Positions 1-8,013 of a DNA stretch of 64,000 bases are shown piece after piece. Position numbers and translations under genes: made by a program. The notes under the pieces were generated by a model, which was given only the letters and a program-made list of their open reading frames with translations, had not been told where the DNA came from and searched no databases. Origin of the DNA: Salinisphaera orenii subsp. orenii MK-B5 (GTDB lineage: Bacteria > Pseudomonadota > Gammaproteobacteria > Nevskiales > Salinisphaeraceae); the NCBI RefSeq assembly GCF_003788635.1, contig NZ_AYKH01000001.1, positions 186,001-250,000 on the forward strand, given 5' to 3'. Every line of letters starts with the position of its first letter. The first letter of the stretch is position 1.

Positions 1-551
1 TCAGAGGCCAGGCTCTCGAGGATGTAGACCTGTTGTGCCTTGGGCAGCCCCTTGATGGCCTCGCCGATGCGCGTGAGCTGATCGACGATACTCAGCTTTT
101 GCAGTTTCTCGGCATCAAGGCCGATCTGCTGCAGGACTTCGTAGCCTTCGCCCGACTGCGACATGGCCGCTTCGCCGATGCGCTCCTGCAGATCCTTGAC
201 CAGCCCCAGCGCGTCGTCGGCCTGACCGCCCACCATCGTTATCGCGTACTGGAGCTGCTGGAACTCGCCGGTTGCCACACCCGTGGCCTGCGCCATGGCG
301 TTGGTACGCTGGACGGCCTGCGCCTGCTGGGACGCGAAGTAACCCAGCGCCGTGGCTGCGCCGCCCACGACCGTGCCGAGACGGGCGAACGTCCGCCCGA
401 GTTGCCGCGCATCATCCGCGACCTTGCGAAAGTCACGCCGCGCCCGACGGGCAAAGCGTTCCATCTCGCTTTCGGCGCCTTTCAGATTCCGCGTGAACCC
501 GCCCGTGCGGGCGATCAGGTCGATGCTGAGTGTGCCGAGACTGCCCGCCAT
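1..551 (-). CDS. Phage tail tape measure protein, N-terminal part
   Basis: This reading frame is open from an ATG at 551 to the left edge, so only about the first 183 residues are present. The protein starts MAGSLGTLSIDLIARTGGF, then shows a long helical Arg- and Ala-rich stretch and a Gly/Ala-rich segment near residues 60-70. Such an N-terminus is typical of tape measure proteins, which fill the tail tube lumen and set tail length. Position supports the call: it follows the G/GT chaperone pair directly, with the ATG one base past the TGA of the T frame, and the chaperones bind the tape measure during tail assembly. The full gene is expected to be well over 2 kb. Family by context is confident; the C-terminus is not visible. 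Confidence 0.85.
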   Translation of the reverse strand, partial: MAGSLGTLSIDLIARTGGFTRNLKGAESEMERFARRARRDFRKVADDARQLGRTFARLGTVVGGAATALGYFASQQAQAVQRTNAMAQATGVATGEFQQLQYAITMVGGQADDALGLVKDLQERIGEAAMSQSGEGYEVLQQIGLDAEKLQKLSIVDQLTRIGEAIKGLPKAQQVYILESLAS

Positions 552-552
552 G

Positions 553-1190
553 TCAGCTCACCAAACCCATCGATTCAAACGCGCCCAGCGCCTGCTCGAA
601 GTCGATACCCGACGAACGATCCTGTGTCTTCGCCATGCCCGGCATGAAGTCGCTTGGTTCGGCCTTGCCGCCCAATGCCTGCACGATCATCGCCTGCACC
701 CCGGCCAACTGGACTTCCAGCCGGGGCGCCGTCGCGATCGCGCCGTGCTTATTGCGGTAGGCCAGCCACATCATCGTTTCGGGATAGCTCAGGCGCTCGC
801 GGGCTTCGGCGACCGTGCAGCCGAGGACTTGCGCGATTTCGAGCCAGAACTCGGTGCGGGCGTCGAGGCTTTTGGGTCGCCGGCATCCTCGCCCACGCCG
901 TTGACTTCCATGACGTGCTCGGCGAACACCGTCGCAAGGTTCGGATCGAGGCTGTACGCCTGCTCATAGGTCAGCGCCTCGTCACCGTTGTCGCCCAGCC
1001 GAACCGCCTTGCTGATCATCTCGGCGGCCTGCGAGGCGTCCAGGTTCTCGCCGTTATAGATGCGATCCACATCGCCAAACGAGAGCTTGCGGACGTAGAA
1101 CGTGATCTCGCTGCCGTTCCAGTGCGCCATGCGCTGGGTCAGCTGCGATTCGACGATGCCGCCATTGGCCTTCAGGTCCTCGATATTCAT
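553..1190 (-). CDS. Tail assembly chaperone GT-type fusion made by programmed -1 frameshift
   Basis: The upstream frame (start 1190) runs into CCCAAAA at 876-870, split C CCA AAA, the canonical X XXY YYZ heptamer. A -1 slip continues as PKSLDARTEFWLEIAQVLG and stays open to the TGA at 553. The -1 frame resembles lambda T-type proteins (FWLEIAQ, then a LSYPETMMWLAYRNK segment). It has an internal ATG at 774, but the homologous stretch begins well upstream of it, which argues that this frame is expressed by frameshifting. In lambda-like phages G and GT coat the tape measure before tube polymerisation. The frameshift is inferred from sequence, not measured. Confidence 0.82.
789..1190 (-). CDS. 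Tail assembly chaperone, G-type (zero-frame product)
   Basis: A 133-residue protein whose ATG overlaps the TGA of the tail tube gene by four bases. The N-terminal 100 residues are compact (MNIEDLKANGGIVE, then an EITFYVRKLSFGDVDRI stretch); the last 30 are Ser/Pro/Lys-rich and low complexity after the slippery site at 870-876. Lambda gpG shows the same pattern of a folded chaperone core followed by a disposable zero-frame tail. It would bind the tape measure protein and tail tube subunits during assembly and be absent from virions. The start is fixed by translational coupling to the tube gene. Confidence 0.8.
   Translation of the reverse strand: MNIEDLKANGGIVESQLTQRMAHWNGSEITFYVRKLSFGDVDRIYNGENLDASQAAEMISKAVRLGDNGDEALTYEQAYSLDPNLATVFAEHVMEVNGVGEDAGDPKASTPAPSSGSKSRKSSAARSPKPASA
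870..876 (-). other. Slippery heptamer CCCAAAA for -1 ribosomal frameshifting
   Basis: On the coding strand the bases are C CCA AAA relative to the zero frame of the G-type gene, so both tRNAs can re-pair as CCC AAA in the -1 frame. It lies about 80 nt before the zero-frame stop, and the -1 frame is open and protein-like from here to 553. I did not identify the downstream stimulatory structure with confidence. Confidence 0.8.
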
Positions 1191-1654
1191 GCGGCGCTCG
1201 CCTTGCTGACTTCGACTTCACCCGTGATCTGAATGCCGACAGAGGCACTCACGACGCTGTTCTGCTCGAAGGAGAACTCGACGCTGGTGATGAAGCCGTT
1301 GAACGCGATGCCGCTACGCGACGTGAACGTGAGCTTGTCTTCGGCGAAGGTGGGCTCTTCATCGCCGTCGGAAAAACCGATGGCCCAGGCGGCGGTCGTG
1401 CGGTTCTTGCGCATGGTCTCGAGCAGCATGTGCGACGTGTTGCCGGTATCGAACCGCACGTCGAAGCTCAATTCGCCGGGGCTCGACAGGCCGGGAATAT
1501 ACTGGCGGCTCTTGTCGCTGAGGCACGTCGTTTCGATCGATTCCTGCGTCGCGCCCGCACCGCTGATCGAGGTCGGACAGCCGATCTCGACCACCGACGG
1601 GGTGCCGGAATCGTCATGCACATAAAGGGCGGTTTCTTGCGTAGGCGTTGCCAT
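1187..1654 (-). CDS. Phage major tail tube protein
   Basis: A 155-residue protein placed directly before the G/GT chaperones, where siphoviruses encode the tail tube. The sequence has the beta-rich pattern of the tube fold: a conserved-looking N-terminal segment (VVEIGCPTSISG), alternating hydrophobic strands (ELSFDVRFDTGN, DKLTFTSRSG) and a C-terminal VEFSFEQNSVVSASVGIQI strand pair. Length is close to other short-type tube proteins. It would polymerise around the tape measure into hexameric rings. There is no Ig-like C-terminal decoration domain. The TGA overlaps the ATG of the next gene. Confidence 0.82.
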   Translation of the reverse strand: MATPTQETALYVHDDSGTPSVVEIGCPTSISGAGATQESIETTCLSDKSRQYIPGLSSPGELSFDVRFDTGNTSHMLLETMRKNRTTAAWAIGFSDGDEEPTFAEDKLTFTSRSGIAFNGFITSVEFSFEQNSVVSASVGIQITGEVEVSKASAA

Positions 1655-1664
1655 CGTGATTCAC

Positions 1665-2084
1665 CTATTCGGTCTGTTTGCGGATGCCATCCCAGAGGTC
1701 GTCTGCGAAGGCGTTGAGAGCTTCGGTCTGCTTGGTGTCGGCCGATCGGCGCAGCACCGGGTTGGCCTGAATCTGGCTGGTGCCGAGCAGCACGAACTTG
1801 GCGTAATGAAATGTTTCGCCCGGCTTGGAGTCCTTCACGCCGACGGCAACGCCCAGGTCGCCGCCGCTGGCCTTAACGGCGCGCTTGGGCAGCGATCGCG
1901 TGGTGATCTGCTTCCACACCCGGTCAGGCGTTTCCGGCCGGTCGAATTGCTTGGCCTGTCGCCGCGCCTCGGCCTGTATGGGCTTGGCGGCGGCGCGCAG
2001 GGCATGGCGCGTGACTTTCTTCTGCACCTTCGCGTCGAGCTCGCTCAGGCTGCGCTTGATGCCTTCGAGACCTTCGACTTTCAT
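1665..2084 (-). CDS. HK97 gp10-family tail completion/head-tail joining protein
   Basis: A 139-residue protein from the ATG at 2084, which overlaps the TGA of the upstream DUF3168 gene; a longer in-frame extension upstream is antisense noise. It opens with MKVEGLEGIKRSLSELDAKV, a helical start seen in HK97 gp10-like proteins (bacteriophage minor capsid/tail completion, PF04883). The middle is basic with KWxQI-like and TFHYAKFVLLGTSQIQANP motifs; the region around F-Y-x-x-F and the QANP-like turn is characteristic. It would sit at the head-tail interface. Confidence 0.82.
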   Translation of the reverse strand: MKVEGLEGIKRSLSELDAKVQKKVTRHALRAAAKPIQAEARRQAKQFDRPETPDRVWKQITTRSLPKRAVKASGGDLGVAVGVKDSKPGETFHYAKFVLLGTSQIQANPVLRRSADTKQTEALNAFADDLWDGIRKQTE

Positions 2085-2440
2085 GACGCCCGCCGATGGA
2101 ACAGCGAGACGTCCAGCGAGTAGCGATGCAGGCGGGTCTCGTTCTCGAAGGATGGAATCGCGCCCGAGAGCACGTTGCCGTGCTGCGCCACACACCGCGT
2201 CACTGCCCCGGCCAGTGCCCGCGCCTGCGTCGGGTCGCCGGCGTACACGTCGATCTGGATGCGCTGCTGGTCGTCCGTCGGGCCCAGGGCGAGCGTGTTG
2301 TAGGGCACGCTGGAGATGGGCTGCCAGACGATGAACGGGGTCTCGGCGTGTTGCCGTGCGACCGTCATGTAGATCCGATCGGCCACGGCCGCCGCAATGT
2401 CCGTATCGGCGGCGAGTATCGGGTAGATGTTGGCGATCAT
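2081..2440 (-). CDS. DUF3168-family tail completion protein
   Basis: A 119-residue protein with an N-terminal helix (MIANIYPILAADTDIAAAVADRIY), then strands with the family-typical PFIVWQPIS and RIQIDVYAGD segments and a C-terminal hydrophobic strand (YRYSLDVSLF-like). The fold resembles lambda gpU/SPP1 gp17 tail terminators, which cap the tail and join it to the head. ATGA overlaps on both sides place it in a tightly coupled operon. The order here, DUF3168 before gp10, is the reverse of many HK97-like phages. Confidence 0.78.
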   Translation of the reverse strand: MIANIYPILAADTDIAAAVADRIYMTVARQHAETPFIVWQPISSVPYNTLALGPTDDQQRIQIDVYAGDPTQARALAGAVTRCVAQHGNVLSGAIPSFENETRLHRYSLDVSLFHRRAS

Positions 2441-2766
2441 GGCGAGACCTCACTGCACATCAGCGTCAGGTGGTCCCGGCCCGAGCCGTCATCGGCCATA
2501 ACCGCTTCGATCCGGTAGGTCTGGCCCCGGTGCTGCAGCCGCATGGTGGCGTTCACGTCATCGCGGTAACGGATCGTGACGCGCGTCGAGACCTCGGACT
2601 GCACCTGCTGCGCGGCGAAGTACTCGCGGCCGGACTGCGGCGCCACATGCGCCCACACACGGGCCAGAGTCACCCAATCGACGATGATCTCGCCGTATTC
2701 GCTGCGGGTCTCCTGCTGGGCCTGCAGGGTGACCTTGTGGCGGAGTTGGCCGGCGGAGACCTGCAT
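2437..2766 (-). CDS. Phage head closure / head-tail adaptor (SPP1 gp16-like)
   Basis: A 109-residue protein from the ATG at 2766, overlapping the TGA of the connector gene; the in-frame extension to 2925 is antisense noise. It has the family hallmarks (PF05521): MQVSAGQLRHKVTLQAQQ at the start, a GEIIVDWVTLARVWAHV strand-turn-strand, and TVTIRYR-like, YRIEAV and LTLMCSEV strands. The protein is predicted to form the stopper ring that closes the portal after packaging. Confidence 0.85.
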   Translation of the reverse strand: MQVSAGQLRHKVTLQAQQETRSEYGEIIVDWVTLARVWAHVAPQSGREYFAAQQVQSEVSTRVTIRYRDDVNATMRLQHRGQTYRIEAVMADDGSGRDHLTLMCSEVSP

Positions 2767-3086
2767 CACGCCACCGTCGGCTTGCGAAGCGGCTGCAGCA
2801 GCGCCGTGGCGCCGGGGCCGAGGCTGTAGCCCTGCATGAACCAGTCGACCTGATTCTTCTGCTGCGGGCCTTCCCGCTGGATGTACTGGCGGGACAGCTC
2901 GACCAGCGCGGCCAGCCGGACGCATTCGTGCAGGTCGCCGTCGGCGTCATGGAGTCGCGATTCGGATCCGCACCACAGGACGATGGCGTTGCGCACGGGC
3001 GGGAGCGCCATGGTCAGCCAGGCCGTATCGTCGTCGTCCAGGCGGAGATGTTCCTTGGCTTCTTCGGCCGTGATGATTTCAGCCAT
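2766..3086 (-). CDS. Phage head-tail connector protein (gp6/gp15-like)
   Basis: A 106-residue mostly helical protein starting MAEIITAEEAKEHLRLDDDD, the standard opening of the phage connector family PF05135. Helices around WLTMALPPVRNAIVLWCG and RLAALVELSRQYIQREG match the family pattern. It forms the ring bound beneath the portal. The ATG lies inside the 3' end of the portal gene (8-bp overlap), and the stop overlaps the next start, so translation is probably coupled. Confidence 0.85.
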   Translation of the reverse strand: MAEIITAEEAKEHLRLDDDDTAWLTMALPPVRNAIVLWCGSESRLHDADGDLHECVRLAALVELSRQYIQREGPQQKNQVDWFMQGYSLGPGATALLQPLRKPTVA

Positions 3087-4287
3087 TGGTGTTCCCCACG
3101 CTGGACAGCGGCACGTCCTGCTGTTGCACGAGCAGCTGATCGCCGCCGGGGGCCGGGGGTAGATCGAACTGCTTGCGGGCCTCGTTGCGGCTATAGATGC
3201 CGTCCGTGACCAGGCGGCCGTAGACTTCGGCCCGGCGACCCTGATCCATGCGCACCAGCTGGTCGGTGTCGAGCTGGACGTACTGCCCTTGCGGCAGATT
3301 CAGCGAGCGCGTGAGCAGCGTCTCCATTGCGTTGACGTGCTGCTGCAGGCCGAGCACGAAGTAGCTCAGCATGTATTCCGCCGGCTTCTGGCCCGACGGC
3401 AGGGATTCCGCGCCGACGATGAACGGCGGGATACCGAACGGCTGGCAGATCGACTTATCGGAGAGCTGGAGCTGCTCGACGACCTGCGAATCGACCGCAT
3501 TGGAGCCGAAGGGCGTGTACTTGGCATCTGCGCCCACGACGCGCGTGTCGGTGGGCTTGGTGTTCGACCAGTAGTCTTTCAGCGCCTTGGCGTCGTCATC
3601 GGATAGGCCGGCCGGCACGGTCAACAGGCCGCCCAGCACCGAGCCGTTGCTGAACAGCTCGGCGTTGTTCCGGTGGATGTGGAACGACTTGACCGCCGTC
3701 CAGTACGCCGCCGTGACGGGCGGCACGCCGATCAGCTGGTGATACAGGCAGGGGCCGCGATCATGGATCACGTCGCTGGCGGGGATGGTGATCTGACCCT
3801 CGCCGAACGCCTCGGGGAGCAGGTTCTGATTGCTGCCCAGGCTGAGCCGATAGAACACGCTGCCGGACTCGCTGACCAGCGGCTGCACCTTCGTCCAGTC
3901 GAGGACGAACATCTGACCGCCAGCCTTGAGCATCAGGGCATTGCCGTGCTGCAGCTTCGACAGGCTCCACGCCCGGCGGAACGCATCGGGCGTCTGGTAG
4001 TCGTTCGGGGACTCCAGGGCGCGGGCCTTCGCCGGCGTCTCGATCGTGCGCGGGATGCCGTTGCTGTCCTTCTGCTTGACGTGCCACGGCAGGTTCCCGA
4101 TATCCGAGCTGATCCGATCAAGGCACGCGAACAGCGTCGGGCTGGACGTGACCAGCGCGTCCTGACGCACTTCGACGTTGCGCTGCCAGGCGCCGGTGAA
4201 CGGCTCCAGAATCCGACGCCAGCCGCCCGAGTTATACCCGGACGGCTGATCGGTTGCGGCCTTGGTGCGGAAGGGGCTCCAGCGCAT
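3079..4287 (-). CDS. Phage portal protein, HK97 family
   Basis: A 402-residue portal (PF04860). It shows the conserved N-terminal region with SSPTLFACLDRISSDIGNLPW, the FRRAWSLSKLQHGNALML core helices, IHDRGPCLYHQLIGVPP and the PFIVG segment near residue 290. Portals form the dodecameric vertex through which DNA is packaged. The gene lies after the major capsid gene (2 bp gap), whereas in most HK97-like phages the portal precedes protease and capsid. The Gln-rich C-terminus is a plausible flexible tail. Confidence 0.92.
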   Translation of the reverse strand: MRWSPFRTKAATDQPSGYNSGGWRRILEPFTGAWQRNVEVRQDALVTSSPTLFACLDRISSDIGNLPWHVKQKDSNGIPRTIETPAKARALESPNDYQTPDAFRRAWSLSKLQHGNALMLKAGGQMFVLDWTKVQPLVSESGSVFYRLSLGSNQNLLPEAFGEGQITIPASDVIHDRGPCLYHQLIGVPPVTAAYWTAVKSFHIHRNNAELFSNGSVLGGLLTVPAGLSDDDAKALKDYWSNTKPTDTRVVGADAKYTPFGSNAVDSQVVEQLQLSDKSICQPFGIPPFIVGAESLPSGQKPAEYMLSYFVLGLQQHVNAMETLLTRSLNLPQGQYVQLDTDQLVRMDQGRRAEVYGRLVTDGIYSRNEARKQFDLPPAPGGDQLLVQQQDVPLSSVGNTNG

Positions 4288-4289
4288 CT

Positions 4290-5609
4290 TTACGCCGCCG
4301 CTTCACCGTAGGCTGCGCCCGTGATGCGGGCTACGCTGTTCGTACGGCGCGGCATCCAGTTCAGGCGCTGCTCGACACGGAAGGCCGACAGATTGTTCTG
4401 CCAGAGCGAGACCAGCGAGCCGGTGCCGTCCGGGCTGTCGTTCATCTCGATCGAAGCCTGATCGGACATGCTCAGCTCAATGCCGCCGTCCGTGGCCCAG
4501 TAGATGTTGTCGGCGTCTACCAGGTAGATATCGCCCGCGGTGACGTACTCGCTCACGACAACCGGAAGGCCGCCCAGCGTGCCGCCGTTCATGCCGATGC
4601 CGGGGAACTCGGGCTGGCCGAGGGTATTGGTCATCAACGAGATGGCAAGCGCGGTGCTGCCGTCCATAACCCACGAGCAGCCGCTCACGTTGCGATTGTT
4701 GGTAATGAACTGGCTGAATACCGCCTTCATGTCGGTTCGCAGCGCTTCGGCATCCGTGCCAGAGGCTGCGATGCCGGTCACACCATCGGTGATCGAGGCC
4801 GGCTTGACGTTCGCGGTGCCACCATTGCTCGGATCGATGAAGCTGGTGTCGATCTGCATCCGCAGGGCATCGACCAGAGAATCGCGGATCAGGGCATCGG
4901 CGGCCGGGCTGGAATCGCGCAGAAGCTCCATCGAGGCAACCGCGATGCTCGCGACCTTGAGCGGGTCCAAGCTGGTCTGGCTGAAACCCTGCGACGTGGC
5001 CGGCTTCGGGCTACCTTCGCCTACCCAGTTCGCGGAACCGATCGAGTCCTGCGCAATGAGCGGCACACGGAAAGGCACGCTGCGCATCGGCAGATTACCC
5101 ACGATGGTGCGGGGCATGAGGTAAGCCACGAAGTCGCCGTAGACCCCCGACTCGGTGACAAGCCCGTTGTCCGACGTCTGCGGATTCACCGCGGCCTTGG
5201 TCATGATGGCCTCGGTCGTCTTCACGATCCGTTCATCGCCGTAAAGACGCTCTGCGATCTGAGTTGCGTCCCGCTTCTCGATACTGCCCAGGGCCAGACA
5301 GCGGGCCGCCTTGGCAAAGCCGATGCCGCCGGACAGGTCCGACGTATTCTTGGCCTGGCGAAACTGCGTGCCGGGCTGGCTCTTGTCGACCGGCTCGGCG
5401 TTGGCCTGCTCGGTGGTCAGCATCTTTTCCAGCCGCGCCACGTCGGCGTCGATCTGCTCGATCTCGGTCTGGAGCTCGTCGACGCTGGCCTGCTCGTCGC
5501 TCGACAGGCTGCGGTCCTCGTTGGCGGCCTTGTCGGTGAACTCGACCTGTTTCTCGAACGCGGCCTTGCGGCTGTCCTTGTACTGCGTGATCTGTTCGGC
5601 GATGCCCAT
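4290..5609 (-). CDS. Major capsid protein, HK97 family
   Basis: A 439-residue protein with an N-terminal helical, Glu/Gln-rich stretch (about residues 1-75, for example DELQTEIEQIDADVARLEKML) that fits the HK97 delta scaffolding domain removed by the prohead protease. The rest has the capsid fold signatures (TESGVYGDFVAYLMPRTIVG, the P-domain helix ASMELLRDSSPAADALIRDSL, and a C-terminal AFRVEQRLNWMPRRTNSVARI). Probable cleavage follows the linker near residues 100-110, but I cannot place the exact site. It is flanked by protease upstream and portal downstream. Confidence 0.93.
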   Translation of the reverse strand: MGIAEQITQYKDSRKAAFEKQVEFTDKAANEDRSLSSDEQASVDELQTEIEQIDADVARLEKMLTTEQANAEPVDKSQPGTQFRQAKNTSDLSGGIGFAKAARCLALGSIEKRDATQIAERLYGDERIVKTTEAIMTKAAVNPQTSDNGLVTESGVYGDFVAYLMPRTIVGNLPMRSVPFRVPLIAQDSIGSANWVGEGSPKPATSQGFSQTSLDPLKVASIAVASMELLRDSSPAADALIRDSLVDALRMQIDTSFIDPSNGGTANVKPASITDGVTGIAASGTDAEALRTDMKAVFSQFITNNRNVSGCSWVMDGSTALAISLMTNTLGQPEFPGIGMNGGTLGGLPVVVSEYVTAGDIYLVDADNIYWATDGGIELSMSDQASIEMNDSPDGTGSLVSLWQNNLSAFRVEQRLNWMPRRTNSVARITGAAYGEAAA

Positions 5610-5639
5610 AGCGTTACCTGCAAATTGTTGAATAAGTCT

Positions 5640-6188
5640 TCAACCGTTACGCAAAATAAAATGCGTCTTCCGGAGAGAAAAGCCGTGATGCGGCGTGGTG
5701 ATTGGCGTCGGCATTGACGCCGAAAGGCTCTTGATCGTCTGAATCGAGGCGTCCTGATTGGCCGGCACGGTCACGGCGGAGAGTTCCAGCCAGTCCCATG
5801 CGCTGATCGCCATGCCGCCGTCCTCGCGGGGCTCCCATGCCTTGGGGACAAACCCGATCGAAAGACCGCGAACTAGGCCGCTCTTGATGCTCGCCCAAGC
5901 TTCTTGCAATCGCCCGGTCATGCCGCGCGGCATGTCGTCGGTGGGCTGCGTGATGCTGGCGCTGATCTCGATGCCGGCGTCGGTGATCGAGGCGGTCTTC
6001 ACGTCGCCGATGGGCGCGCCGTGATCGTGTTGCCACAGCAGCGGGATCGGCAGGGAAAACTGTGCGCCCTTGGGATCAACCGTGTCTCGCATCCGGTCAG
6101 GCGTCGGCGTCGAAGCGATGCCGGTGAAGGTCCAGCCGTCGCTATCGGCGGCCTTGATTCGGAGCGTCGAATACAGGCGGTTGTACAT
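5640..6188 (-). CDS. Prohead serine protease, HK97 gp4 family
   Basis: A 182-residue protease (PF04586). The catalytic residues are visible: His54 in LWQHDHG, Ser110 in VRGLSIGF and Glu135 in WDWLELSAVTVPAN, the same order and spacing as in HK97 gp4. It would process the capsid delta domain and itself during maturation. The C-terminal 40 residues are Ser/Thr/Pro-rich and probably a self-cleaved tail. It lies directly before the capsid gene, with a 30-bp gap. Confidence 0.92.
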   Translation of the reverse strand: MYNRLYSTLRIKAADSDGWTFTGIASTPTPDRMRDTVDPKGAQFSLPIPLLWQHDHGAPIGDVKTASITDAGIEISASITQPTDDMPRGMTGRLQEAWASIKSGLVRGLSIGFVPKAWEPREDGGMAISAWDWLELSAVTVPANQDASIQTIKSLSASMPTPITTPHHGFSLRKTHFILRNG

Positions 6189-6203
6189 ATATACAGTTTA
6201 CCT

Positions 6204-7787
6204 TCATAAACTGAAAAGTGCAAGCTTCTTCGTCATAGGCTCGGGATTAAGCGCCATAATTGCAGTCGCATCGAACAGCGCCATCAGCGGATCGATCTTG
6301 CCGCGCCCGCTGGCCTGCTTGGTGATCAGGATCGAATTGGCGCGCGGCTCCACCCGTGCATTGCCGACCGCCCAGCGCATAAGCCCTTGGTCTGCCGGGA
6401 TGAACGACCCATCGGCCAGCCAGCGTTCGGCGGTACTGATCGCACTACCGAGCTTCCAGCCCTGCGAGATGCCGATGATCTTGTCTTCGGGCACGCCGGC
6501 ATTCTGGATTGCCTCAACAATCTGCCCGATTCCGGCGGGATCACAGCCGATTTGATATAACTTTCGCGACGCTTGAACCTTCGCGCACATCGCGGCCAGC
6601 TGCTCGATGTCCGGCCCGACCGTGGGCACGATGGTTAGATCGCCGTCCTGCTCAAAGCCCCGCAGCGTCGGCGCAAGCTGTTCCCGGCGCTGCAGGGCGA
6701 TCTTGGCGCACCATGCGTGCGCCCATCCCAGCTTGCGCCCCGTGCCGCTCTCGCGACCGACCACGTACAGGCCCAGCAGGTCATCGAGGCCGCCGCCATC
6801 AACGCCGATCGTCACGACCTCGCTGCGGTCGATCAGGGAATCCAGCGTGAGCGGGGTCTCGTTGCTTTGCCAGTAGTCCGCGCCGGCCCAGCGATCGGTG
6901 CGGAGGGCGAGACCGATCTCGACGTTGAGATGTTTCGCGAGGAACCGCTGGAGCCCGCCGTCCTGCTTGTGCTCGACCTTGCGGTATTCAGCGAGCAGCC
7001 AGCGCCGCGAGACGGATGCGTCCAGGTTCGGATTCGTGAGCTCGAAGGCCCGCTCTATATCGCGCGAGTAGTCGACCCCCGTGGGGAGTTCGTACAGCAC
7101 CGGCAGGAACGACGGATCATCCACTTCGCCGTCGCGGACCTGACGGGCATATTGCAGCTTGTCGCGGAAGACGCCGGCGGGCGGTTCGTCAGATTGTGTG
7201 GTCAGGTAGAGCGCCCAGCCTTCCTTACGGCTCGCCATGCCACCCATGGCTTCCTGAAGCGCGCTCTCGGCGCGGGCAATGCCACCCAACAGCCATAGTT
7301 CATCGACCAGCACATAGGAGGCCCGTTTACCGGCCAAGCTGTTGCTGTCGAGGCTGACGACCTTGAGCACGTTGTCGTTGACGCGGTGCTCGATCGACTT
7401 GAGATGGTCGCGAACGTGGAAGACGGCCGACAGGTCGGGGTCGGCGCGGACCATGCCCGCCGCGATGCTGAAGGTTGTGTTCGCGGTCTCGCGGGTGGCG
7501 GAGAGCAGCAGCAGCTCGTCGTTCTGGCGCTCGTGGAGGATCAGCGCCACCAGCATGATTCCGGCCGATATGGTGCTCTTGCTGTTCTTTTTCGGGATCA
7601 ACAACAAGTATTCCCTGATCTCCTGCTCTCCGGTCTCGGGATTCAGGCCGCCGAAGACTGAGCGCACGAAGTCGAACACCCATTCCCGGCACACGTCGGC
7701 CATCGTGGGCTGGCCGGTCATGTCCGGCACGTGCAGCCGTGAGAACAGCTCCACGGCGCGTTCGGCCGACTCCGGGTAGAGGGCCAC
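6204..7787 (-). CDS. Terminase large subunit
   Basis: A 527-residue packaging motor (Terminase_1 family). The N-terminal ATPase has a Walker-A-like IPKKNSKST at residues 64-72, Walker B VLVDELW at about 159-165, and a coupling region LYLTTQSDEPP. The C-terminal RNase H-like nuclease starts at VTIGVDGGGLDDLLGLYVV near residue 325. The start is GTG at 7787, sharing its first base with the TAG of the upstream small gene (TAGTG overlap). It is followed by protease, not portal, which is unusual. The reaction is ATP-driven DNA translocation and concatemer cleavage at the portal. Confidence 0.93.
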   Translation of the reverse strand: MALYPESAERAVELFSRLHVPDMTGQPTMADVCREWVFDFVRSVFGGLNPETGEQEIREYLLLIPKKNSKSTISAGIMLVALILHERQNDELLLLSATRETANTTFSIAAGMVRADPDLSAVFHVRDHLKSIEHRVNDNVLKVVSLDSNSLAGKRASYVLVDELWLLGGIARAESALQEAMGGMASRKEGWALYLTTQSDEPPAGVFRDKLQYARQVRDGEVDDPSFLPVLYELPTGVDYSRDIERAFELTNPNLDASVSRRWLLAEYRKVEHKQDGGLQRFLAKHLNVEIGLALRTDRWAGADYWQSNETPLTLDSLIDRSEVVTIGVDGGGLDDLLGLYVVGRESGTGRKLGWAHAWCAKIALQRREQLAPTLRGFEQDGDLTIVPTVGPDIEQLAAMCAKVQASRKLYQIGCDPAGIGQIVEAIQNAGVPEDKIIGISQGWKLGSAISTAERWLADGSFIPADQGLMRWAVGNARVEPRANSILITKQASGRGKIDPLMALFDATAIMALNPEPMTKKLALFSL

Positions 7788-7999
7788 TACTTCACTAGCT
7801 TGAGGCGCTCAGCAGCCTCTACAGCGCTGTCCTTCTTCTGATCCTTGGCGCCCTTGCCCTGATAGTGGTTCACGGACTCTTTGTAGTGCGACAGCACCGC
7901 CTTGGCCGCCGTCTGCCGGTCCTTCGCGGCGAGATTCTCGTCTTCGATCTGCTCGCGGAGCAGGCCGAGCGCCTGTTCGATGTCCTGTGCCTTACTCAT
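7787..7999 (-). CDS. Small protein in the terminase-small-subunit slot
   Basis: A 70-residue charged helical protein (MSKAQDIEQALGLLREQIED, Lys-rich end) between HNH endonuclease and large terminase. A GAGG Shine-Dalgarno lies 8 nt before the ATG. In HK97-like phages this slot holds the small terminase subunit, which recognises DNA and recruits the large subunit. At 70 residues it is much shorter than the usual 110-170 and I see no clear helix-turn-helix, so the functional assignment is positional only. It could be a truncated subunit or an unrelated packaging cofactor. Confidence 0.6.
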   Translation of the reverse strand: MSKAQDIEQALGLLREQIEDENLAAKDRQTAAKAVLSHYKESVNHYQGKGAKDQKKDSAVEAAERLKLVK

Positions 8000-8013
8000 A
8001 AGTTTAGCCTCGG

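Noticed and set aside
1665-2453. Long form (262 residues) of the gp10-like gene
   Set aside because: The first 123 residues are the antisense-like frame of the DUF3168 gene; the ATGA-coupled start at 2084 gives the family length.
4254-5717. 487-residue plus-strand ORF in the prophage
   Set aside because: Antisense to the major capsid gene, extending past both of its ends; no recognisable domain.
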